Shown here: piece after piece, positions 22,754 through 29,844 of the stretch
Layout of the letters: every line of letters begins with the position of its first letter
Position numbering within the stretch: the stretch's first letter is position 1
NCBI GenBank assembly: GCA_050304175.1
Contig: JBNLDE010000150.1
Location: forward strand, 1-29,844
From: JAIOIW01 sp050304175
GTDB lineage: Bacteria; Pseudomonadota; Alphaproteobacteria; Rhizobiales; Rhizobiaceae
DNA length: 29,844 bases
Reading direction: 5' to 3'
Position numbers and translations under genes: made by a program
The notes under the pieces: generated by a model
Database searches by the model: none
The model's input: the letters and a program-made list of their open reading frames with translations, nothing else
Told to the model about the DNA's origin: nothing

Positions 22754-24520
22754 ATGGACCTGAAAGACAAAATCGCCGCGCCGCTCGCTGCGGCGCTTGC
22801 AACCCGCGGCTATGAAACGCTGACGCCCGTGCAGTCGGCCATGCTCGACGACAATGCACTCAACTCCGACCTGCTCGTCTCCGCCCAAACCGGGTCTGGC
22901 AAGACGGTGGCTTTCGGAATCGCGCTGGCCCCGGTCCTGCTCGATGGGGCAGAGCGTTTCGACCGCGCCGATCGTCCGCTGGCGCTCGCCATTGCGCCGA
23001 CACGTGAGCTGGCGATGCAGGTGCGGCGCGAACTGGAGTGGCTGTACCGCGAAACCGGTGCACGCTTCGCTTCATGCATCGGCGGTATGCCGATGCGCAA
23101 TGAAATCCGTGCACTTGGCGACGGCGCACACATTGTGGTCGGTACGCCTGGGCGGTTGCGCGACCACATTACGCGCGGTTCGCTCGACATGTCGGCGTTG
23201 CGCGCGGTCGTGCTCGACGAGGCCGATGAAATGCTCGACCTCGGATTTCGCGAGGATCTGGAGTTCATTCTCGACGCCGCGCCGGAGGATCGGCGGACCC
23301 TGCTGTTCTCGGCTACAGTTGCGCCGGCAATCGCGAAGCTGGCCAAACGCTATCAGCGCGACGCGCGGCGGCTCGAACTCAAGGGCGAAAGCGACCAGCA
23401 CGGCGACATCACCTATCATCTGATGCCGGTCAACGCGCACGAGCGTGACCATGCAGTGATCAACACGTTGCTCTATTTCGATGCGGCGAACACCATTATT
23501 TTCTGCCAGACCCGCGACGCGGTGCGCCATCTGGCGGCCCGTCTGCACAATCGTGGCTTCAGCGTGGTGGCGCTTTCGGGCGAACTGACCCAGGGCGAGC
23601 GAACCAACGCGCTGCAGGCGATGCGCGACGGGCGGGCACGGATCTGTGTGGCGACCGACGTTGCGGCGCGCGGTATCGACCTGCCCAATCTCGATCTCGT
23701 CATCCATGCCGATATGCCGACCAATCCGGAAACGCTGCTGCACCGTTCGGGCCGTACGGGCCGCGCAGGGCGCAAGGGCACGGCGGTGGTCATCGCGCCG
23801 CAACACCGGCGGCGTACGGCAGAGCGGGTATTGAAAACCGCAAAAGTGGATGCGCGATTCATGGCGCCACCATCTGCCGATGCGATCCTGGAACGGGACA
23901 GGGAGCGAATGCTGGCCGATCCGGTATTCACCGAGCCGGCCGAAGGCGAAGACAACGAGATGATCGCCGCGCTGCTTGAACGCCACTCGCCGGAGCAGAT
24001 TGCGGCCGCATGGCTGAAACGCGAGCGCGCCACGCGGCCCAACCCGGAAGAAGTCGCGGGCGTGCACGAACCGGCGCCGCGCGCCGCGCTGGGCGAACGT
24101 CCCGACACGCGCTTCACCGATGGCGTCTGGTTTACCTTGTCGCTGGGCCGCAAGGACCGCGCCGAGCCGCGCTGGATCCTGCCGATCATCTGCAAGGCCG
24201 GCGGCGTGACCAAGAAGGCGGTCGGCTCGATCCGGATCCTTGAAAACGAGACCCGGTTCGAGATCGACGCAGAAAAGGCCGATGCCTATGCGGCGGCGCT
24301 GGCAACCGGGTTGTCACTGGAGAAGGGCGCTTCGATCCTTCCTTTCGAAGGCGACCCGGCGGCCGGTGGCGAAGATCGGCTCGGCCGCGGTAAGCCCAAA
24401 CCCCACCGAAAGGGCGGCGCGCCCAGCGCGGATAAACCGGGCGGGAAAAAGTGGGCCGGAAAACCAGGCAAGTTCGCCAAGGGCAAGAAGTTCAAACCCG
24501 GTAAAAGCCGCAAGCCCTGA
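22754..24520 (+). CDS. DEAD-box RNA helicase with DbpA-type RNA-binding domain
   Basis: This 588-residue helicase of the DeaD/CsdA/DbpA group unwinds RNA duplexes in ribosome assembly or RNA decay. Motifs in order: Q-motif around YETLTPVQSAML (20-31), Walker A AQTGSGKT (44-51), PTRELA (82-87), TPGR (131-134), DEAD (155-158), SAT (186-188), TDVAARGIDLP (301-311) and HRSGRTGRAGR (330-340). A DbpA RNA-binding domain (about 455-520, GKKD-like WFTLSLGRKDRAEPRWILPIICKAGGV) and a lysine/glycine-rich tail (from about 540) follow. The missing canonical DeaD middle extension separates it from E. coli CsdA. The long GC-rich leader is common for cold-inducible helicases, but cold regulation is not shown here. 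It is convergent with znuA, with an 8-bp gap. Confidence 0.93.
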   Translation: MDLKDKIAAPLAAALATRGYETLTPVQSAMLDDNALNSDLLVSAQTGSGKTVAFGIALAPVLLDGAERFDRADRPLALAIAPTRELAMQVRRELEWLYRETGARFASCIGGMPMRNEIRALGDGAHIVVGTPGRLRDHITRGSLDMSALRAVVLDEADEMLDLGFREDLEFILDAAPEDRRTLLFSATVAPAIAKLAKRYQRDARRLELKGESDQHGDITYHLMPVNAHERDHAVINTLLYFDAANTIIFCQTRDAVRHLAARLHNRGFSVVALSGELTQGERTNALQAMRDGRARICVATDVAARGIDLPNLDLVIHADMPTNPETLLHRSGRTGRAGRKGTAVVIAPQHRRRTAERVLKTAKVDARFMAPPSADAILERDRERMLADPVFTEPAEGEDNEMIAALLERHSPEQIAAAWLKRERATRPNPEEVAGVHEPAPRAALGERPDTRFTDGVWFTLSLGRKDRAEPRWILPIICKAGGVTKKAVGSIRILENETRFEIDAEKADAYAAALATGLSLEKGASILPFEGDPAAGGEDRLGRGKPKPHRKGGAPSADKPGGKKWAGKPGKFAKGKKFKPGKSRKP

Positions 24521-24528
24521 TCGCGCCG

Positions 24529-25458
24529 TCAGCTGTTGCCGCCGAGGCAATTGCGCAGCGAGCCGGCCAGATTGCCGATCAGCTGGAAATAAAGATCCGG
24601 ACCGTCTTTCAGATCCGTGCCAAGCGGGTCGAGGATACCCGTTCGCGCGTCGGTCCCTTCGGTGATCACCGGGATCAGCCTGGGTTCGAATTGCGGTTCG
24701 GTGAATATGCACGCGGCATCGAGGTCGGCGAGCTTCGCATGAATTGCGGCGATACGCGCGGCGCTCGGTGCGACGTCGGGATTTATCGTGACCGATCCCG
24801 CCGCGCGAATGTCGAAACGGTTTTCGAAATACTGGAAGGCGTCGTGAAAGACGACAAACCCCCGGCCTTTCGCGGGCGCGAGTGTCTGGCGGACATCGGC
24901 GGCGAGAGCATCCAGCCTTGCAATCGTCGCCTGCGCATTGGTCCGGTATGTCGATGCGTTTGCCGGGTCGGCAGCCGAGAGTGTCCGCTCGATCTCGTCT
25001 ACGAGCAATTTCGCATTTTCCGGGTCGAGCCAGAGATGTGGGTCGATCTCGCCATGTCCGTGGTCGTGTGCATCGCCATCGTCGGCGTCAGGCTCGAATG
25101 TGCCCCCTTCGCGCGGCGCCAGACGCGTCAGGCCCTGCGTGTCGAGAAGTTCGACGGATTCGGCGTGGTTCGCGATCGTTTCGACCGGTTTTTCCAGGAA
25201 CGTCTCCAGTTCATGGCCAATCCAGAACACCAGCTTCGCGTGCGCCAGCAGACTGGCCTGTGACGGTTTCATCGTGAAGCCATGAGGGCTGTTGGCGCCC
25301 TGAACGAGCAATGCCGGGGTTCCGGTTTGGCCCATGACCGCGGCCACGAGGGAGTGCACCGGCTTGATCGAGGCGACGACACCGTCAAGGGCGCTCGCGT
25401 TTACGGTCGTGCCCAGCGTCAAAATGAGCGGAAAGATAGCACGTGCGAGTCGAAGCAC
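24529..25458 (-). CDS. znuA: Zinc ABC transporter substrate-binding protein
   Basis: This periplasmic zinc-binding protein of about 309 residues feeds the ZnuBC importer. It has a signal peptide (LARAIFPLILTLGTTVNA) and then DGVVASIKPVHSLVAAVMG with the first His ligand. The His/Asp-rich loop (DADDGDAHDHGHGEIDPHLW) is typical of high-affinity zinc binders, and VVFHDAFQYFENRF carries a later ligand. The GTG at 25458 is preferred because GGAGGT lies 4 nt upstream and the signal peptide begins there; an ATG at 25470 has no ribosome-binding site. The open frame continues far upstream into znuC antisense, which is accidental. It is divergent from znuCB-zur across the two Zur-box-like sites. Confidence 0.93.
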   Translation of the reverse strand: MLRLARAIFPLILTLGTTVNASALDGVVASIKPVHSLVAAVMGQTGTPALLVQGANSPHGFTMKPSQASLLAHAKLVFWIGHELETFLEKPVETIANHAESVELLDTQGLTRLAPREGGTFEPDADDGDAHDHGHGEIDPHLWLDPENAKLLVDEIERTLSAADPANASTYRTNAQATIARLDALAADVRQTLAPAKGRGFVVFHDAFQYFENRFDIRAAGSVTINPDVAPSAARIAAIHAKLADLDAACIFTEPQFEPRLIPVITEGTDARTGILDPLGTDLKDGPDLYFQLIGNLAGSLRNCLGGNS

Positions 25459-25478
25459 ATGGACCTCCATCGGATGAA

Positions 25479-25495
25479 ATGTTATTAAGTTACAT
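25479..25495. promoter_or_regulatory. Zur-box-like palindrome A
   Basis: ATGTTATTAAGTTACAT is an imperfect palindrome 21 bp upstream of the znuA start. AT-rich dyads of this form are the expected binding sites of Zur, a Fur-family zinc repressor. Confidence 0.7.
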
Positions 25496-25502
25496 GTTGG
25501 AT

Positions 25503-25515
25503 GTAATTCTATAAC
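25503..25515. promoter_or_regulatory. Zur-box-like palindrome B
   Basis: GTAATTCTATAAC is a second imperfect dyad, 25 bp upstream of the znuC start and 7 bp from site A. One site may serve each divergent promoter. Confidence 0.65.
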
Positions 25516-25540
25516 GCTACGGGAATTGCCGGGCAAGCCG

Positions 25541-26401
25541 ATGTTGTCAGAAAATGTGATAGGGGCGCCGGAATCGGACCCTCTGGTTGAAATGCGCGAC
25601 GCTGGTGTGCGCCGAAACGGGCGCTGGCTGGTGCGCGGCGTCGATCTTGTGGTCCGGCGCGGCGAGATCGTCACGCTGATCGGGCCGAACGGCTCGGGAA
25701 AATCGACAACGGCGCGCACGGCAATCGGCGTGTTGGAGCCGGACGAGGGCGTGGTGCGGCGGCAGGAGGGCCTCGTCATCGGCTATGTGCCGCAGAAGCT
25801 CTCGGTCGACAGAACGTTGCCCCTGGACGTAACGCGCTTGATGCGCCTAACCGCCGATGCGAGCGATGCGGACATAGGAGCGGCATTGGCGGCAACGGGG
25901 ATTTCGCATCTGGCACGCGCGCAGGTCGAAACCCTGTCGGGCGGCGAGTTCCAGCGCGCGCTGCTGGCCCGCGCCATGCTGCGAAAGCCGGACCTGCTCG
26001 TGCTCGACGAGCCCGTGCAGGGCGTTGACTTCAGCGGAGAGCTCGCGCTCTACGATCTGATCAAGTCGATCCGCGACACCACTGATTGCGGCGTCCTGCT
26101 GATCTCGCACGATCTTCACATCGTCATGGCGGAAACCGATACGGTGATCTGCCTCAACGGGCATGTCTGCTGCCGCGGCACGCCCGAACTGGTGGCGGCG
26201 AGCCCGGAATATATCAGCCTGTTCGGCGGCAGGGCCGCGCGCACGCTGGCCGTCTATCACCACCATCACGACCACACCCACCTGCCGGACGGACGGGTTC
26301 GCCATGCCGACGGCACGGTCACCGACCATTGCACGCCCCAGGGTCGCCATCACGAAGGCCACGGGCATCCTAACCACGCGCGGGAGGACGATCATGCTTG
26401 A
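25541..26401 (+). CDS. znuC: Zinc ABC transporter ATP-binding protein
   Basis: This 286-residue ATPase of the ZnuABC importer has Walker A GPNGSGKST (residues 48-56), the signature LSGGEFQRALLARAM, Walker B LLVLDEPVQGVD and the switch histidine in LLISHDLH. The C-terminal 50 residues form a histidine-rich tail (YHHHHDHTH, then HHEGHGHPNHA), often seen in ZnuC and probably a zinc sensor or buffer. The ATG at 25541 fits the family; a weak upstream TTG is unlikely. It overlaps znuB by 8 bp and leads the znuC-znuB-zur transcript. Confidence 0.94.
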   Translation: MLSENVIGAPESDPLVEMRDAGVRRNGRWLVRGVDLVVRRGEIVTLIGPNGSGKSTTARTAIGVLEPDEGVVRRQEGLVIGYVPQKLSVDRTLPLDVTRLMRLTADASDADIGAALAATGISHLARAQVETLSGGEFQRALLARAMLRKPDLLVLDEPVQGVDFSGELALYDLIKSIRDTTDCGVLLISHDLHIVMAETDTVICLNGHVCCRGTPELVAASPEYISLFGGRAARTLAVYHHHHDHTHLPDGRVRHADGTVTDHCTPQGRHHEGHGHPNHAREDDHA

Positions 26402-27197
26402 TGACTTTTTCGTCCGGGCGCTGGTCGCGGGAATCGGCATCGCGGTCATCGCCGGGCCGCTCGGCTGTTTCGTCGTATGGCGGCGCATGGCCTATTTCGG
26501 CGACACGATGGCGCATTCGGCCTTGCTCGGCATTGCCCTGGCGCTGCTGCTGCAAGTCCACGTGATGGCCGGCGTGTTCGCCGTTGTGGCCGCGGTGGCG
26601 ATCGCCCTGCTGCTGCTTCAGAAGCGGCGAGGGCTATCCACCGATTCTCTGCTCGGCATTCTTTCGCACTCGGCGCTGGCCGTCGGCCTCGTGCTGGTCT
26701 CCTTCATGTCCTGGGTCCGCATCGATCTGACCGGATTGCTGTTCGGCGATATTCTCGCGGTGTCCCAGACCGACCTCGCCGTGATCTATGCAAGCGGTGC
26801 GTTGGTGCTTGCGCTGCTGGCCTGGCTGTGGCGGCCGCTTCTGGCCGCGACCGTCAGCGAAGAGCTTGCCGAGGCGGAAGGCATGGCACCGGAGCGGGCT
26901 CGCATCGTCTTCATGCTGATGCTGGCGGCGGTCATCGCGGTGGCGATGAAGGTGGTCGGGATCCTGCTGATTACCGCGCTGCTGATCATCCCGGCGGCAA
27001 CGGCGCGCCGTTTTGCGGCCACGCCCGAGCAGATGGCGTTCGCGGCGGCGGTTGCAGGCGGACTTGCCGCGGCGGGCGGCCTGTTCGGCTCGCTTGAATT
27101 CGACACGCCGTCCGGCCCGTCGATCGTCGTGGCGGGGCTGCTGCTGTTTCTAGTCAGCCTGCTCCCCTTTGCGGGGCGGAGGACGGAGGAAGGGTGA
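26394..27197 (+). CDS. znuB: Zinc ABC transporter permease
   Basis: This 267-residue integral membrane protein of the ABC-3 permease family has about eight membrane segments starting at VRALVAGIGIAVIAGPLG. The motif GCFVVWRRMAYFGDTMAHSALLGIALA is typical of ZnuB/MntB-type permeases. Later segments end in SIVVAGLLLFLVSLL. The ATG at 26394 lies inside the end of znuC behind GGGAGG, and the stop overlaps the zur start, so the three genes are coupled. Confidence 0.94.
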   Translation: MLDDFFVRALVAGIGIAVIAGPLGCFVVWRRMAYFGDTMAHSALLGIALALLLQVHVMAGVFAVVAAVAIALLLLQKRRGLSTDSLLGILSHSALAVGLVLVSFMSWVRIDLTGLLFGDILAVSQTDLAVIYASGALVLALLAWLWRPLLAATVSEELAEAEGMAPERARIVFMLMLAAVIAVAMKVVGILLITALLIIPAATARRFAATPEQMAFAAAVAGGLAAAGGLFGSLEFDTPSGPSIVVAGLLLFLVSLLPFAGRRTEEG

Positions 27198-27601
27198 TGA
27201 ACGGGAAGCAGGAACACCGCCTGACGCGGAACCAGGAACTCGTTCTGGGGACGTTGACCCGGTCCGATGCGCCGCTCAGCGCCTATGGAATCCTCGACCA
27301 GCTGCGCGGCGAAGGTCTGCGGGCGCCACTGCAGATCTACCGCGCGCTCGACAAGTTGCTCGACTTCGGCATGGTGCACCGGCTGGAGAGCCTCAACGCA
27401 TTCGTTGCCTGCGCCCACCCGCAATGTCACGGCCATGGCGTGATTGCCTTCACCATCTGCGAGGATTGCGGCCAGGTCGACGAGTTTTCCGACGCCGAGG
27501 TCGAAAGGCGGCTTGACGGCTGGACGCGCGCCAAGGGATTCTGCTCGACCAAGACGACGATCGAAATTCGCGGATTGTGCGCCGGGTGCGCCGACGCATA
27601 G
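27197..27601 (+). CDS. zur: Fur-family zinc uptake regulator Zur
   Basis: This 134-residue Fur-family repressor has an N-terminal winged helix (LTRNQELVLGTLTRSDAPLSAYGILDQL, then PLQIYRALDKL). The dimerisation domain has structural zinc pairs CAHPQC/CEDC and a C-terminal CAGC. The His-rich CHGHG segment is a likely regulatory zinc site. Its start shares a base with the znuB stop (TGATG), which places the repressor in the operon it should control, a negative feedback on zinc uptake. The pattern is Zur; Fur and Mur lack this operon context. Confidence 0.92.
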   Translation: MNGKQEHRLTRNQELVLGTLTRSDAPLSAYGILDQLRGEGLRAPLQIYRALDKLLDFGMVHRLESLNAFVACAHPQCHGHGVIAFTICEDCGQVDEFSDAEVERRLDGWTRAKGFCSTKTTIEIRGLCAGCADA

Positions 27602-27700
27602 GCGGCCGCGAACTTCGCGCCGCGGGCGGATTTCAGCTTTCTGCAAAAAGCGCTAACATTTCCGGACATCAAACATCCAGCGACCAGGGGAGAGCGGGTG

Positions 27701-28915
27701 ATGGCGGTTACGGTTACGACATCGCGGTCGTGGTTCCAGCGGATCGGGGGATCGATCGGCGGAATGCTGTTCGGGTTCCTGATGCTGATCGCGATGGTGA
27801 TCCTGCTGTTCTGGAACGAGGGCCGGGCGGTGCAGACCGCCAAGTCGCTGGACGAGGGCGCCGGGGCGGTGATCTCGGTTTCGGCCGATGCGCCCGATCC
27901 CGCCAATGAGGGCAGGCTGGTCCATGTCAGCGGCCGGGCCGACGTCAAGGAGATGCTGACCGATCCGGCGCTGGGCATCTCGGCGCGCGGCATCGCGCTT
28001 TCGCGCAATGTCGAGATGTACCAGTGGCAGGAAAGCAGCAAGAGCGAGACCAGAAAGAAGCTCGGCGGCGGCGAGGAGACGGTCACGACCTACAGCTACT
28101 CCAAAGGCTGGTCTACCCAACCGGTCGACTCGTCGCGTTTCCAGCAAAGCGAAGGACATGACAACCCGCCGATGGCGCTCGCCAGCGACAGCTTCATGGC
28201 CGATACCGGAACGCTCGGCGGCTGGGAACTGCACCGCAACATCCTGTCGAAGATCGGCGGGTCGGAGAAGGTGCCGCTGCCGAAGGAACTCGAAGACACG
28301 GTGCGCCAGGCGCTCGGCACGGCGCGGCCGGTCCGGATATCCGACGGCGCGGTGTATGCCGGGCGCGACCCGCTGTCGCCGCAGGTGGGCGATCTGCGGA
28401 TCTCCTATTCGCTGGTCGGGGCCAAGGACATCTCGGTGATTGCGCGGCAGGCGGGCGACAGCTTCGCGCCCTACCAGACCCAGGCCGGCGACGCGCTGGA
28501 AATGGTCGATACCGGCATCGTTCCCGCCGGCCAGATGTTCAAGTCGGCACAGTCGGCCAACGCCACGCTGACCTGGATCCTCAGGGCCGTCGGGCTGTTC
28601 CTGCTGTTCGTCGCGTTCGGGTTGATCGCCGGACCGGTCGGGGTCGTGTTCGACGTGATCCCGATGCTCGGTTCGATCGCGCGGCTGGGTACAGGGCTGA
28701 TCGCCTTCGCCGCTGCGATTCTGGTCGGCTCGATCACCATCGGCATCGCCTGGTTCTGGTACCGCCCGCTGATGACCGTGATCATCATCGCGATCGGCTT
28801 CGGCGTCACCTGGCTGATCTCGCGCCGTTCGCCGAAGGCCGCGCCGTCCGAGGCGGCCGCACCGGCCGCGGCGGCGGAGCAACCGGCCCAGGACACGCGC
28901 TTTGGCCGCAACTAG
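27701..28915 (+). CDS. TMEM43-family membrane protein
   Basis: This 404-residue protein of the TMEM43/LUMA family has one N-terminal membrane segment (about residues 18-40) and a large soluble region. A cluster of hydrophobic segments follows at about residues 287-382 (WILRAVGLFLLFVAFGLIAGPVG and onward), and the tail is alanine-rich. The region GRLVHVSGRADVKEMLTDPALGISARGIALSRNVEMYQW is the family's conserved 'LVH..G' and 'L.R.VEMYQW' signature. The bacterial function is not established. The ATG at 27701 follows GGGAGAG. Its stop overlaps the pyrC stop in one CTAG, since the genes are convergent. No partner gene suggests a system. Confidence 0.85.
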   Translation: MAVTVTTSRSWFQRIGGSIGGMLFGFLMLIAMVILLFWNEGRAVQTAKSLDEGAGAVISVSADAPDPANEGRLVHVSGRADVKEMLTDPALGISARGIALSRNVEMYQWQESSKSETRKKLGGGEETVTTYSYSKGWSTQPVDSSRFQQSEGHDNPPMALASDSFMADTGTLGGWELHRNILSKIGGSEKVPLPKELEDTVRQALGTARPVRISDGAVYAGRDPLSPQVGDLRISYSLVGAKDISVIARQAGDSFAPYQTQAGDALEMVDTGIVPAGQMFKSAQSANATLTWILRAVGLFLLFVAFGLIAGPVGVVFDVIPMLGSIARLGTGLIAFAAAILVGSITIGIAWFWYRPLMTVIIIAIGFGVTWLISRRSPKAAPSEAAAPAAAAEQPAQDTRFGRN

Positions 28916-29844
28916 GCCTCCTCGACGGCCCAATGGAGCGGGAACATCGGGTCGAACAAAGTAAGCGGCCCGGCGCCGGTCTCGAACTTCGCCGGGTAGT
29001 CCACCGTGTGATCGTGGCGCTTGAGCGTCACCGTCGCCTTGTTGACCGGCAGGCGGTAGAAGGCCGGGCCGTTGAGCGAGGCGAAGGCTTCCAGCTTGTC
29101 CAGGGCGTTTTCCTGCTCAAACACGTGGGCGAGGCAGGACAGCGTGTTGGGCGCGGTGTAGATGCCGGCGCAGCCGCAGGCGCATTCCTTGAGCGGATCG
29201 GTATGGGGCGCGGAATCGGTGCCGAGGAAGAAGCGGGCAACGCCCGAGGTGGCGGCGGCGCGTAGCGCCAGCCGGTGTTCCTCGCGCTTGGCCACCGGCA
29301 GGCAGTAATAGTGCGGGCGGATGCCGCCGGCGAGGATCGCGTTGCGGTTGATGATCAGGTGATGGGTGGTAATCGTCGCGGCGAGATTGGTACCCGCGCC
29401 CGTCACGTAGTCGACGCCGTTCTTCGTCGTCACGTGCTCCATGACCACGCGCAGTTCGGGCAAGCGCCGGCGCAGCGGGTCGAGCACGCGGTCGATGAAC
29501 ACGGCCTCGCGGTCGAAGATGTCAATCGCCGGATCGGTGACCTCGCCGTGGACGCAGAGCGGCATGCCGATCTCGGCCATGCGTTCCAGCACCGGAGTGA
29601 CCTTCCCGATGTCGCGGACGCCGCTTTGCGAATTGGTCGTCGCACCGGCGGGATAGAGCTTGACCGCGGTGACCTCGCCGCTTTCGAAACCGGCGGCGAC
29701 GTCATCGGCATCGGTGGTCTCGGTCAGGTAGAGCGTCATCAGCGGCGTGAAGGCCATGCCCTTCGGCAGGGCGGCCATGATGCGTTCGCGATAGGCCGCC
29801 GCGTCGGCGGTGGTCACGACCGGCGGCACCAGGTTCGGCATGAC
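28912..29844 (-). CDS. pyrC: Dihydroorotase (partial, N-terminus beyond window)
   Basis: This zinc metalloenzyme of pyrimidine synthesis closes carbamoyl-aspartate to dihydroorotate. About 310 residues are seen; the first 30-40, with the HxH zinc ligands, lie beyond the right edge. Visible class-II PyrC landmarks are MPNLVPPVVTT, AVKLYPAGATTNS with the carbamylated Lys, CVHGEVTD, MEHVTTKNGVDYV, THHLIINRNA and FLGTDSAPH with the catalytic Asp. The ATG read near 29841 is internal, not the start. The C-terminal stop shares bases with the TMEM43 gene stop. Confidence 0.96.
   Translation of the reverse strand, partial: VMPNLVPPVVTTADAAAYRERIMAALPKGMAFTPLMTLYLTETTDADDVAAGFESGEVTAVKLYPAGATTNSQSGVRDIGKVTPVLERMAEIGMPLCVHGEVTDPAIDIFDREAVFIDRVLDPLRRRLPELRVVMEHVTTKNGVDYVTGAGTNLAATITTHHLIINRNAILAGGIRPHYYCLPVAKREEHRLALRAAATSGVARFFLGTDSAPHTDPLKECACGCAGIYTAPNTLSCLAHVFEQENALDKLEAFASLNGPAFYRLPVNKATVTLKRHDHTVDYPAKFETGAGPLTLFDPMFPLHWAVEEA

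Noticed and set aside
25459..25779. Upstream extension of the znuA frame by 107 codons
   Set aside because: It runs antisense through the Zur boxes and the znuC start; the signal peptide begins at the GTG at 25458.
27653..28933. 426-codon minus-strand frame
   Set aside because: It is the antisense shadow of the TMEM43 gene, rich in Arg and His without any family pattern.
1..29844. CRISPR arrays, prophage or integrase genes, rRNA, defence islands
   Set aside because: No regularly spaced repeats, phage genes or RNA operons are visible on either strand; the only mobile-like unit is the DUF559 cassette.

Overview
The window is high-GC bacterial chromosome. It has dense reading frames on both strands and no rRNA, tRNA, CRISPR array or recognisable transposase or integrase. 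Gene content and protein style point to an alphaproteobacterium of the Hyphomicrobiales (Rhizobiales), probably close to the Phyllobacteriaceae/Mesorhizobium group. Supporting signs are the argH/tlpA neighbourhood, a type III PLP ornithine decarboxylase behind a long structured leader, a NicO/DUF1007 pair, a ZnuABC-Zur locus, and a DUF559 gene inside rhizobial-style intergenic repeats. The placement is inferred from family knowledge, not from a database search.

Layout. 1-1688: argH (partial, minus strand) diverges from a tlpA-like thioredoxin gene. 1699-2306: a small DUF559 endonuclease-like gene sits inside two nested inverted repeats, followed by about 550 bp without a convincing gene. 2859-4527: a DUF1007 protein and a NicO nickel/cobalt exporter, overlapping. 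4597-6705: an amidase and a LysR regulator. 6780-9025: a promoter candidate, a speF-type leader, ornithine decarboxylase and a GNAT acetyltransferase. 9128-10681: an SCP2 protein and an acyl-CoA dehydrogenase diverge from a promoter with three phased ACGT motifs. 10692-11450: a protein of unknown family.

11553-18012 is the most coherent block, a sugar-acid catabolic locus. It encodes 6-phosphogluconate dehydrogenase, an SMP-30 lactonase, an L-idonate 5-dehydrogenase-like enzyme, a gluconate 5-dehydrogenase-like SDR, gluconokinase and a LacI-family regulator. Together these would carry L-idonate or 5-ketogluconate through gluconate and 6-phosphogluconate to ribulose 5-phosphate. Two almost identical 16-bp palindromes, at 13890 and 15421, lie at the two promoters of the block and are the likely operators. 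A truncated 2-hydroxyacid dehydrogenase lies between the second operator and the idonate dehydrogenase gene. The block contains no transporter.

18026-29844: a ketopantoate-reductase-family gene, a YbaK-type editing protein, an L,D-transpeptidase, an outer-membrane beta-barrel protein, a DEAD-box RNA helicase with a DbpA-type C-terminal domain, a zinc uptake locus (znuA divergent from znuC-znuB-zur, with two Zur-box-like palindromes between them), a TMEM43-family membrane protein, and partial pyrC. Most of the window is ordinary core and accessory metabolism. The items most worth a second look are the repeat-bounded DUF559 cassette, the ornithine decarboxylase leader, the idonate/gluconate regulon with its gene remnants, the phased ACGT promoter and the unknown 252-residue protein.
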